Source of the DNA: Spongilla lacustris
Lineage: Eukaryota > Porifera > Demospongiae > Spongillida > Spongillidae
Assembly: GCA_949361645.1 (NCBI GenBank)
Contig: OX442417.1
Span: 2,919,026 to 2,983,025, forward strand
DNA: 64,000 nt
Direction: 5' to 3'
Every line of letters begins with the position of its first letter. Within the stretch, counting starts at the first letter, position 1. The notes beneath the pieces were generated by a model, which worked only from the letters and a program-made list of their open reading frames with translations, did not search any database and was not told the origin of the DNA. Below, piece after piece: positions 1-11,489 of the stretch. Both the position numbers and the translations under genes were made by a program.

Positions 1-1300
1 TCCCAATGGTGTACACATAAGAGGGGTCCCAATGGTGTACACATAAGAGGGGTCCCAATGGTGTACACATAAGAGGGGTCCCAAAGGTGCACACATAAGA
101 GGGGTCCCAATGGTGTACACATAAGAAGGGTCCCAATGGTGTACACATAAGAGGGGTCCCAAAGGTGCACACATAAGAGGGGTCCCAATGGTGTACACAT
201 AAGAGGGGTCCCAATGGTGCGCACATAAGAAGGGTCCCAATGGTGTACACATAAGAAGGGTCCCAATGGTGCACACATAAGAAGGGTCCCAATGGTGTAC
301 ACATAAGAGGGGTCCAGTCTGGAGGGGTCCCAATGGTGTACACATAAGAAGGGTCCCAATGGTGCACACATAAGAAGGGTCCCAATGGTGCGCACATAAG
401 AAGGGTCCCAATGGTGTACACATAAGAGGGGTCCCAATGGTGTACACATAAGAGGGGTCCCAATGGTGTACACATAAGAGGGGTCCAGTCTGGAGGGGTC
501 CCAATGGTGTACACATAAGAAGGGTCCCAATGGTGCACACATAAGAAGGGTCCCAATGGTGTACACATAAGAAGGGTCCCAATGGTGCGCACATAAGAAG
601 GGTCCCAATGGTGCACACATAAGAGGGGTCCCAATGGTGCGCACATAAGAAGGGTCCCAATGGTGCACACATAAGAGGGGTCCCAATGGTGTACACATAA
701 GAGGGGTCCCAATGGTGCACACATAAGAGGGGTCCCAATGGTGTACACATAAGAAGGGTCCCAATGGTGCACACATAAGAAGGGTCCCAATGGTGTACAC
801 ATAAGAGGGGTCCCAATGGTGTACACATAAGAAGGGTCCCAATGGTGACACATAAGAAGGGTCCCAATGGTGTACACATAAGAGGGGTCCAGTCTGGAGG
901 GGTCCCAATGGTGTACACATAAGAAGGGTCCCAATGGTGCACACATAAGAAGGGTCCCAATGGTGCGCACATAAGAAGGGTCCCAATGGTGTACACATAA
1001 GAGGGGTCCCAATGGTGTACACATAAGAGGGGTCCCAATGGTGTACACATAAGAGGGGTCCAGTCTGGAGGGGTCCCAATGGTGTACACATAAGAAGGGT
1101 CCCAATGGTGCACACATAAGAAGGGTCCCAATGGTGCACACATAAGAAGGGTCCCAATGGTGTACACATAAGAAGGGTCCCAATGGTGCGCACATAAGAA
1201 GGGTCCCAATGGTGCACACATAAGAGGGGTCCCAATGGTGCGCACATAAGAAGGGTCCCAATGGTGCACACATAAGAGGGGTCCCAATGGTGTACACATA

Positions 1301-3298
1301 AGATGGGTCCCAATGGTGCACACATAAGAAGGGTCCCAATGGTGCGCACATAAGAAGGGTCCCAATGGTGTACACATAAGAGGGGTCCCAATGGTGCGCA
1401 CATAAGAAGGGTCCCAATGGTGTGCACATAAGAAGGGTCCCAATGGTGCACACATAAGAAGGGTCCCAATGGTGTACACATAAGAAGGGTCCCAATGGTG
1501 CGCACATAAGAAGGGTCCCAATGGTGTACACATAAGAAGGGTCCCAATGGTGTACACATAAGAAGGGTCCCAATGGTGTACACATAAGAGGGGTCCCAAA
1601 GGTGCACACATAAGAGGGGTCCCAATGGTGTACACATAAGAGGGGTCCCAATGGTGCGCACATAAGAAGGGTCCCAATGGTGCACACATAAGAGGGGTCC
1701 CAAAGGTGCACACATAAGAGGGGTCCCAATGGTGTACACATAAGAGGGGTCCCAATGGTGCGCACATAAGAAGGGTCCCAATGGTGCACACATAAGAAGG
1801 GTCCCAATGGTGTACACATAAGAGGGGTCCCAATGGTGTACACATAAGTCGGGTCCCAATGGTGTACACATAAGAAGGGTCCCAATGGTGTACACATAAG
1901 AAGGGTCCCAATGGTGTACACATAAGAAGGGTCCCAATGGTGTACACATAAGAGGGGTCCCAATGGTGTACACATAAGAGGGGTCCCAATGGTGTACACA
2001 TAAGAGGGGTCCCAATGGTGTACACATAAGAGGGGTCCCAATGGTGTACACATAAGAGGGGTCCATTCTGGAGGGGTCCCAATGGTGTACACATAAGAAG
2101 GGTCCCAATGGTGCACACATAAGAAGGGTCCCAATGGTGTACACATAAGAAGGGTCCCAATGGTGTACACATAAGAAGGGTCCCAATGGTGTACACATAA
2201 GAGGGGTCCCAATGGTGTACACATAAGAGGGGTCCCAATGGTGCGCACATAAGAAGGGTCCCAATGGTGTACACATAAGAAGGGTCCCAATGGTGCACAC
2301 ATAAGAAGGGTCCCAATGGTGTACACATAAGAGGGGTCCAGTCTGGAGGGGTCCCAATGGTGTACACATAAGAAGGGTCCCAATGGTGCACACATAAGAA
2401 GGGTCCCAATGGTGCGCACATAAGAGGGGTCCCAATGGTGTACACATAAGAGGGGTCCAGTCTGGAGGGGTCCCAATGGTGTACACATAAGAAGGGTCCC
2501 AATGGTGTACACATAAGAGGGGTCCCAATGGTGTACACATAAGAAGGGTCCCAATGGTGTACACATAAGAGGGGTCCCAATGGTGTACACATGAGAAGGG
2601 TCCCAATGGTGTACACATAAGAGGGGTACCAATGGTGCGCACATAAGAAGGGTCCCAATGGTGTACACATAAGAGGGGTCCCAATGGTGCGCACATAAGA
2701 AGGGTCCCAATGGTGCACACATAAGAGGGGTCCCAATGGTGTACACATAAGAGGGGTCCCAATGGTGCACACATAAGAGGGGTCCCAATGGTGTACACAT
2801 AAGAAGGGTCCCAATGGTGCACACATAAGAAGGGTCCCAATGGTGTACACATAAGAAGGGTCCCAATGGTGTACACATAAGAGGGGTCCCAATGGTGTAC
2901 ACATAAGAGGGGTCCCAATGGTGTACACATAAGAGGGGTCCAGTCTGGAGGGGTCCCAATGGTGCGCACATAAGAAGGGTCCCAATGGTGTACACATAAG
3001 AGGGGTCCCAATGGTGCGCACATAAGAAGGGTCCCAATGGTGTACACATAAGAAGGGTCCCAATGGTGTACACATAAGAGGGGTCCCAATGGTGTACACA
3101 TAAGAGGGGTCCCAATGGTGTACACATAAGAGGGGCCCCAATGGTGTACACATAAGAGGGGTCTCAATGGTGCACACATAAGAAGGGTCCCAATGGTGTA
3201 CACATAAGAGGGGTCCCAATGGTGCACACATAAGAGGGGTCCCAATGGTGTACACATAAGAGGGGTCCCAATGGTGCACACATAAGAGGGGTCTCAAT
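1301..3298. repeat. Higher-order duplication inside 26-bp satellite, block 1
   Basis: Rare variants mark a block that recurs at 4760-6704. GATGGG lies at 1301 and 4760, CCATTCTGG at 2063 and 5522, GGTACC at 2625 and 6031, and GGGGCCCC near 3132 and 6538. The offset is 3459 bp at the first two markers and 3406 bp at the last two, so about two units were lost in one copy. Confidence 0.85.
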
Positions 3299-4759
3299 GG
3301 TGCACACATAAGAGGGGTCCCAATGGTGCACACATAAGAGGGGTCCCAATGGTGCGCACATAAGAAGGGTCCCAATGGTGCACACATAAGAGGGGTCCCA
3401 ATGGTGTACACATAAGAGGGGTCCCAATGGTGCACACATAAGAGAGGTCCCAATGGTGTACACATAAGAAGGGTCCCAATGGTGCACACATAAGAAGGGT
3501 CCCAATGGTGTACACATAAGTAGGGTCCCAATGGTGTACACATAAGAAGGGTCCCAATGGTGACACATAAGAGGGGTCCCAATGGTGTACACATAAGAGG
3601 GGTCCAGTCTGGAGGGGTCCCAATGGTGTACACATAAGAGGGGTCCCAATGGTGTATACATAAGAGGGGTCCCAATGGTGTACACATAAGAAGGGTCCCA
3701 ATGGTGTACACATAAGAAGGGTCCCAATGGTGATACATAAGAAGGGTCCCAATGGTGACACATAAGAAGGGTCCCAATGGTGCACACATAAGAGGGGTCC
3801 CAAAGGTGCACACATAAGAGGGGTCCCAATGGTGTACACATAAGAGGGGTCCCAATGGTGTACACATAAGAGGGGTCCCAATGGTGACACATAAGAGGGG
3901 TCCAGTCTGGAGGGGTCCCAATGGTGTACACATAAGAGGGGTCCAGTCTGGAGGGGTCCCAATGGTGTACACATAAGAGGGGTCCCAATGGTGTACACAT
4001 AAGAAGGGTCCCAATGGTGTACACATAAGAGGGGTCCCAATGGTGTACACATAAGAGGGGTCCCAATGGTGTACACATAAGAGGGGTTCCAATGGTGCAC
4101 ACATAAGAAGGGTCCCAATGGTGTACACATAAGAGGGGTCCAGTCTGGAGGGGTCCCAATGGTGTACACATAAGAGGGGTCCCAATGGTGTACACATAAG
4201 AAGGGTCCCAATGGTGTACACATAAGAGGGGTCCCAATGGTGTACACATAAGAGGGGTCCCAATGGTGTACACATATAAAGGGTTCCAATGGTGCACACA
4301 TAAGAGGGGTCCCAATGGTGTACACATAAGAGGGGTCCCAATGGTGTACACATAAGAGGGGTTCCAATGGTGCGCACATAAGAAGGGTCCCAATGGTGTA
4401 CACATAAGAGGGGTCCCAATGGTGCGCACATAAGAAGGGTCCCAATGGTGTACACATAAGAGGGGTCCAGTCTGGAGGGGTCCCAATGGTGTGCACATAA
4501 GAAGGGTACCAATGGTGTACACATAAGAGGGGTCCCAATGGTGTACACATAAGAGGGGTCCCAATGGTGCGCACATAAGAAGGGTCCCAATGGTGTACAC
4601 ATAAGAGGGGTCCCAATGGTGCGCACATAAGAAGGGTCCCAATGGTGTACACATAAGAGGGGTCCCAATGGTGCGCACATAAGAAGGGTCCCAATGGTGT
4701 ACACATAAGAGGGGTCCCAATGGTGCGCACATAAGAAGGGTCCCAATGGTGTACACATA

Positions 4760-6704
4760 AGATGGGTCCCAATGGTGCACACATAAGAAGGGTCCCAATG
4801 GTGCGCACATAAGAAGGGTCCCAATGGTGTACACATAAGAGGGGTCCCAATGGTGCGCACATAAGAAGGGTCCCAATGGTGTGCACATAAGAAGGGTCCC
4901 AATGGTGCACACATAAGAAGGGTCCCAATGGTGTACACATAAGAAGGGTCCCAATGGTGCGCACATAAGAAGGGTCCCAATGGTGTACACATAAGAAGGG
5001 TCCCAATGGTGTACACATAAGAAGGGTCCCAATGGTGTACACATAAGAGGGGTCCCAAAGGTGCACACATAAGAGGGGTCCCAATGGTGTACACATACGA
5101 GGGGTCCCAATGGTGCGCACATAAGAAGGGTCCCAATGGTGCACACATAAGAGGGGTCCCAAAGGTGCACACATAAGAGGGGTCCCAATGGTGTACACAT
5201 AAGAGGGGTCCCAATGGTGCGCACATAAGAAGGGTCCCAATGGTGCACACATAAGAAGGGTCCCAATGGTGTACACATAAGAGGGGTCCCAATGGTGTAC
5301 ACATAAGAGGGGTCCCAATGGTGTACACATAAGAAGGGTCCCAATGGTGTACACATAAGAAGGGTCCCAATGGTGTACACATAAGAAGGGTCCCAATGGT
5401 GTACACATAAGAGGGGTCCCAATGGTGTACACATAAGAGGGGTCCCAATGGTGTACACATAAGAGGGGTCCCAATGGTGTACACATAAGAGGGGTCCCAA
5501 TGGTGTACACATAAGAGGGGTCCATTCTGGAGGGGTCCCAATGGTGTACACATAAGAAGGGTCCCAATGGTGCACACATAAGAAGGGTCCCAATGGTGTA
5601 CACATAAGAAGGGTCCCAATGGTGTACACATAAGAAGGGTCCCAATGGTGTACACATAAGAGGGGTCCCAATGGTGTACACATAAGAGGGGTCCCAATGG
5701 TGCGCACATAAGAAGGGTCCCAATGGTGTACACATAAGAAGGGTCCCAATGGTGCACACATAAGAAGGGTCCCAATGGTGTACACATAAGAGGGGTCCAG
5801 TCTGGAGGGGTCCCAATGGTGTACACATAAGAAGGGTCCCAATGGTGCACACATAAGAAGGGTCCCATTGGTGCGCACATAAGAGGGGTCCCAATGGTGT
5901 ACACATAAGAGGGGTCCAGTCTGGAGGGGTCCCAATGGTGTACACATAAGAAGGGTCCCAATGGTGTACACATAAGAGGGGCCCAATGGTGTACACATAA
6001 GAAGGGTCCCAATGGTGTACACATAAGAGGGGTACCAATGGTGCGCACATAAGAAGGGTCCCAATGGTGTACACATAAGAGGGGTCCCAATGGTGCACAC
6101 ATAAGAAGGGTCCCAATGGTGCACACATAAGAGGGGTCCCAATGGTGTACACATAAGAGGGGTCCCAATGGTGCACACATAAGAGGGGTCCCAATGGTGT
6201 ACACATAAGAAGGGTCCCAATGGTGCACACATAAGAAGGGTCCCAATGGTGTACACATAAGAAGGGTCCCAATGGTGTACACATAAGAGGGGTCCCAATG
6301 GTGTACACATAAGAGGGGTCCCAATGGTGTACACATAAGAGGGGTCCAGTCTGGAGGGGTCCCAATGGTGCGCACATAAGAAGGGTCCCAATGGTGTACA
6401 CATAAGAGGGGTCCCAATGGTGCGCACATAAGAAGGGTCCCAATGGTGTACACATAAGAAGGGTCCCAATGGTGTACACATAAGAGGGGTCCCAATGGTG
6501 TACACATAAGAGGGGTCCCAATGGTGTACACATAAGAGGGGCCCCAATGGTGTACACATAAGAGGGGTCTCAATGGTGCACACATAAGAAGGGTCCCAAT
6601 GGTGTACATATAAGAGGGGTCCCAATGGTGCACACATAAGAGGGGTCCCAATGGTGTACACATAAGAGGGGTCCCAATGGTGCACACATAAGAGGGGTCT
6701 CAAT
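4760..6704. repeat. Higher-order duplication inside 26-bp satellite, block 2
   Basis: This is the second copy of the block at 1301-3298, with the same ordered set of rare unit variants. It implies a block duplication of about 2 kb with a later net loss of 53 bp in this copy. Confidence 0.85.
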
Positions 6705-7195
6705 GGTGCGCACATAAGAAGGGTCCCAATGGTGTACACATAAGAGGGGTCCCAATGGTGCGCACATAAGAAGGGTCCCAATGGTGTGCACATAAGAAGG
6801 GTCCCAATGGTGTACACATAAGAGGGGTCCCAATGGTGTACACATAAGAGGGGTCCCAATGGTGTACACATAAGAGGGGCCCCAATGGTGTACACATAAG
6901 AGGGGTCTCAATGGTGCGCACATAAGAAGGGTCCCAATGGTGTACACATAAGAGGGGTCCCAATGGTGCACACATAAGAGGGGTCCCAATGGTGTACACA
7001 TAAGAGGGGTCCCAATGGTGCACACATAAGAGGGGTCCCAATGGTGTACACATAAGTAGGGTCCCAATGGTGCACACATAAGAAGGGTCCCAATGGTGTA
7101 CACATAAGAAGGGTCCCAATGGTGCACACATAAGAAGGGTCCCAATGGTGTACACATAAGAAGGGTCCCAATGGTGTACACATAAGAGCGGTTCT

Positions 7196-9137
7196 GTTCG
7201 CGCACACATTAAAGTTTTAATGGTGTACACAAAAGGGGGGTCCCACTGTTGTGTGGTCCCTATAGTGTAAACATTAGAGGGGTCTCAATGGTACACAAAA
7301 CGGGGTCCCAATGGTGATATACAGGATATCTTTACCCATTCTTACTACCAGCTATGCAGAGAGCTTCCTCTCCACTTGGTCACGTGTCTCTAAATTGCTG
7401 CTAAATTGATAGGTAAAATTTTTTGCCTTACACTTACAAGTATGTCCCATGTGACACACACTGCCTTTTCTTTCACTACCAGTAAGGTATTTAGATGCCT
7501 CACTGGGGACTTCTCATACATTTGCACCATTGGTACCCCTCTTATTTGTAATGACTTTGTTATCTTGTAATTTGGCGGTGGAAAAAGTATAAGGTGAGTA
7601 TGGAGGCAGAGTAGCAGAACAGATTGGAGACAGAGAGATGTGGGAGATGTGTGAAAAATGAATGCATCAATGAATGAAGATATTCCTTCCTGTATATTTA
7701 TACATGAGTGGTTTACATGTGTGTGTATGTGTGTGTGCTTGTGTTTTCTTAATTAAGACTAGTATTTTGTTTCTACTCAGTCTTCACACTTCATGTGTGC
7801 CGGCACAGTTGTTACTTGCAAGCTAAAGAGGCAAACATTGAGACTTTGGAGAGGTAAATTAAAAAAGAAACAAGACTTCTGGTAAAGGTATGTCTCCTCA
7901 AGTACATAAGTATGTGTCTGCATGTCTTTATGTTCTCCACACTAGGACCGTGCTTCTTTGGATGAAGTAACAACTGGAGATACCGATTAATCCTTTCCTA
8001 CTGCATAATGGAAATTTGTCTTATTGACATGACTATCTTTTTTTGTTTTGTGTAGTGTGTTTATTGCAAATATCAATTTTTAGAAGCTTGATGTGGTAAT
8101 ATGTATCGTGTGTACAAGAAAGCGTAGGAGAGTGTGTGTGTGTGTGTAGCTATTTCACTATTAATCAACTAAACTCATGGTCCAGGAAACAGAACTGCCA
8201 CCCTCTGTTTTGGAAGCTGAGAGACCTCTTTTCAACTGCCTAAAATAGGTACCTTTCTCTCTATCACTGAGGCAGATGACACAGTGGAACCTTTCTGTAA
8301 CTGAGACTACTGTGCAACAGAGGAATTACTCCCCACTGCTTGTGCAACCATAGGACCTTTATCTGTGCATGTTGGAAAGAGGAACCTTTCTTTCTGCTTT
8401 CATGAATATGTGTGAGATAGGATGGGTAGGAGGATTGTGGGAGGTTGCAGGTGTCATAATCAATGCAAATTATTCATAGAGGTCATGGGGAGGTGTTTTA
8501 AGCCCCTCCTCTTACTGCACTACTAGACATCAGAGGAATACAGAAACATAACATTCTGTTTGCTTTCTCATGCTCCTATTGGCCTGCAGGTACATGTGAT
8601 ACAGTTCATAAGGTCAGATACTCCCAAGAAAAAGGCTCTTCTACACCACACACATGCACTCCCAAAGGATACATGTAACAGCCAGCAACTTCATTCGTTC
8701 ACACTCCTATCCCATCCTCACCATACATCTATCTGTCACCTTTCTACAACTTTATCTCCCTGTCTCCCATCTCCCTATGCTAAGAAACTACATTTAGGTC
8801 TGGTGAGTTATTCTATGCCCCCATGCACGTGACCACACAAGTGTGTGTGCAGTTAAACCTAACCATGTTCTCACAATTACACAAATAAAAAAGATACTGT
8901 TAAAAATAGACTGAATTTTAAAATCACAGTCTCACATATTTACATGTACAAATGCAAACACACACAATAATACATTGACACTAATACAGATAACATATAA
9001 GATAATATGGTACCTATGTTAATATCCTCCATCAGATTGAATACATTTTGATGTAGGACTGAAAAGCAATAAACCTCAATATCACGTGCCTGTGAGAAAG
9101 TACAGGAAATAAGGATCAATTAGCTGTAGTGCATTTT
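7196..9137. other. Transposase 5' region of giant element copy 1, no gene seen
   Basis: The stretch is nearly colinear with 22436-24352 of copy 2, with small indels. It holds CA/TG microsatellites (about 7720-7740 and 8128-8148) and short ORFs. The 90-codon plus ORF at 8560 is not preserved in copy 2, where a deletion shifts its frame. I see no conserved coding sequence. It is best read as internal non-coding sequence of the element, possibly including regulatory DNA. Confidence 0.6.
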
Positions 9138-9245
9138 GGCAGGAACCAATAGAAACACTCCATTGTGATTGGGTGGGAACCAATAGAATCACTCCAGCAC
9201 TGTGATAGGCGGGAACCAATAGAATTGCTCCACTGCACTATAAAA
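9138..9245 (+). promoter_or_regulatory. Decayed transposase promoter, copy 1: three CCAAT modules and TATA box
   Basis: Three tandem modules resembling GGCGGGAACCAATAGAA precede TATAAAA at 9239-9245. Two of the three E2F-like GGCGGGAA cores have lost their CpG (GGCAGGAA and GGTGGGAA), which fits deamination. The matching region in copy 2 is intact. A MITE inserted 8 bp after the TATA box separates it from the start codon. Confidence 0.65.
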
Positions 9246-9253
9246 GCACTGCA

Positions 9254-9421
9254 CAGGGCCGTAGCATCGATAAAAGAACCGGTCCGGCCACAGAGGAAAT
9301 GATTCGTTGCCGATCATTTCCAATACGCAATAATTATCACAATCATTAATAATTTGAAATGTTTCTGGCTAAAACCGGTCCGGCCATGGCCGGACCGGCC
9401 GGACTGGATGCTACGGCCCTG
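9254..9421. mobile_element. hAT-type MITE, 168 bp, 5-bp TSD
   Basis: Comparison with copy 2 shows a clean insertion: the flank CTGCA is duplicated at 9249-9253 and 9422-9426. The ends are a perfect inverted repeat, CAGGGCCGTAGCATC and its complement. The same terminus starts the transposase-bearing hAT element at 63122, and the next bases (ACCGGT-CGGCCA) are shared too. The inside holds GC-rich GGTCCGGCCA-type palindromes. It supplies a spurious upstream ATG at 9359 that opens in frame into the transposase. Confidence 0.92.
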
Positions 9422-9463
9422 CTGCAGGAAAAAAAACTACATACTGAAATCATTTTGTACAGC

Positions 9464-10574
9464 ATGTCTGGAGCAAAGCTTACAAAGGATCAGAGAGTGA
9501 CTATTGTGATGCTTTATGCAGAAAAGAGAAATGCAAGTGAAACAGTTAGACAGTTCAAGGTGAAGTATCCTGGACATGGCACTCTAAGCCCATCCACTGT
9601 GCTAAGGACAGTGAAACGATTCTATGACACTGGTGGCACAGATGATCGTAAGCATTCAGGGAGGAGGAGAAGTGGAAGAAGTCCAGTCAACATACAAGCT
9701 ATAGATAGGAAAATCAATGATGACCCTGAGTTATCATTGAGGCGAATATCATGTGCCACAGATATACCATATAGCACAGTACGAACAATTGTCAGAAAAG
9801 ACTTGAAGATGAAAGCTTACAGGAGCAGAATGGTTCAGGAACTGAATGAAGGAGACCACGAGAAAAGAGTGGAATGGGCAGAGGAATGGTTGGAGAAGGT
9901 CGAGTACAACAATGAATATGAGGAGAATATTTTGTGGACGGATGAGGCAATATTTAAATTAAATGGTAAAGTAAACATCCATAACGCAATCACATGGGCC
10001 AAAACCAATCCTCGAAAAACAGTTGACAGGGCATATAAAAAGGAAGGCATCATGGTCTGGTGTGGACTCCTTAATGATGAAATCATAGGACCATACTTTT
10101 TTGAACAGGGCACAGTGACAGGAAAGTCATATCTAGGAATGTTAAAACGACTTTGGCCATATCTCCAATCATCTCTTGATGAGGACAAAATTGAGGAAAT
10201 AATATTTCAACAAGATGGAGCACCATCTCACTATTTTCATGAAGTCACAGAATGGCTAAACAACACCTTCGAGGACAGATGGATGGGCCGTGGAGGGCCA
10301 ATTCCATGGCCTGCAAGAAGTCCGGATTTGACACATTTGGATTTTTGGCTTTGGGGTTACCTGAAAGGAATTGTGTACGCACAGAGCCCCAAAACTATCC
10401 CAGACCTCAAACAAGCCATATCAGATGCCATCAGTGATACACCGAACCAAATGGTTTAAAATGCTACTAAATGTGTAACTAAAAGAGCACAAAAGATTGT
10501 TGAAGTTTTAGGACTACATATAGAAAACTACTTTTAGAACTTATTTGTGCAAGCTGTTATGTCAATATTTGTAA
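9464..10574 (+). pseudogene. Mariner (DD41D) transposase, copy 1, truncated by nonsense mutation
   Basis: It is almost identical to the intact 365-aa protein at 24505-25602. The ORF stops at 10459 because codon 332, AAA in copy 2, is TAA here; the last 34 residues are lost, and the remainder has further small indels up to about 10574. The three catalytic aspartates (160, 251, 293) remain. The frame stays open upstream to an ATG at 9359, but those codons come from the inserted MITE, so I take ATG 9464 (MSGAKLTKDQ) as the original start. The conserved SPDLTPLDF motif reads SPDLTHLDF. Likely inactive. Confidence 0.88.
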
Positions 10575-11489
10575 TCCAAGTGCATATTATTGTAACTGCG
10601 AGTTAATTTGTATTAACAGTACAGTGATCCAAAGTCACTTGCCATTCAAACTTGCACAACCATAACCCTCTCTCCCAGAACAAGTTACAGTAGCTCCCTC
10701 TGTCAATGTGCATTGCCCTATTGTGGGTGGAGCTCATTATAACTACATAGGATTCCACAAATGCACATAACTCCCTTCATATTTGCCTTTGTTATCATGT
10801 TATTTCTAAAAACTGTACATACAGGTCTTTACACACAAAAACACAAAATGGGAGTCATGTGACCTTGACAATTCTTTATCATGTAGTACACTTGAAGATG
10901 GAGGTAAAGGATTGGTATATCCAGTTCTTTATTCCTCCATCACTGGGGACAGTGCATGGTCCAGGGCATAAAGACAAGTGCATAGAGACGTACTTGAGGC
11001 AGCACAACTCTACTCTGCAGGTACATTATGTACACCACATACCACTGATTCCTGAAATAGAAGGGGTAGCATAAGGCTCAAGCACTCAGTACTAGTGTAA
11101 AAAATGAGCACTAATGCACAAACACTTTAGAACCTTCACTGTAAGTTAGACACAGACACCATTATCCACAATTTAGACAGTTAGACCCCTTTGTACATAG
11201 CTGACAATTTATACCAGTCGTGGTGAGAGACAACCCATTCATACCAGAAAGGCAGAGAGATCTTTATCCACACAGCAACACCTATGTAATAATGAGATAG
11301 AGAGATTTCTCTCAACCAGTCCGTACACTATCATCTTGAGACACACAAGCCACTTTTAGCAGTCAGAAAGAGAGATAAATATCTATCAGTAACAGTCTGA
11401 AACACCCCACTGTTCCTGTGATGGAGAACCAGACAGAATCCACAAACACACCACTGGTGTTCAACACCCATGTTTGATTACTGGGGACC
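10575..11489. other. Transposase 3' flank, copy 1, no gene seen
   Basis: It is colinear with 25603-26500 of copy 2. A 71-codon frame at 10859-11074 is preserved in copy 2 at 25887-26102 but begins with GTG, not ATG, and resembles no family I know. The region leads straight into the 180-bp satellite. Confidence 0.6.

Larger units (their letters stand above)
1..7195. repeat. 26-bp satellite array, about 275 units
   Basis: The unit reads roughly TCCCAATGGTGTACACAT followed by AAGAGGGG (26 bp). Recurrent variants are TGTACAC/TGCACAC/TGCGCAC and GAGGGG/GAAGGG. A variant junction with CCAGTCTGG recurs many times. Since 26 is not a multiple of 3 and the minus strand of the unit has no stop in any frame, very long minus-strand ORFs arise by chance; they are not genes. 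The array degenerates from about 7190 into GTTCTGTTCGCGCACAC. Copy 2 of the element has only about 3 units at the equivalent place. Confidence 0.97.

Noticed and set aside
1..7195. CRISPR-like array
   Set aside because: There are no unique spacers between the repeats; the sequence is a continuous tandem satellite in a eukaryotic context.
3164..7230. Very long minus-strand ORFs (up to 1243 codons) with a 26-residue periodic sequence
   Set aside because: They arise because the 26-bp satellite has no stop in any minus frame; the frame rotates each unit and there is no start, domain or codon signal.
8560..8832. 90-codon ORF upstream of the transposase in copy 1
   Set aside because: The equivalent in copy 2 is shifted by a deletion and ends differently, so the frame is not conserved.
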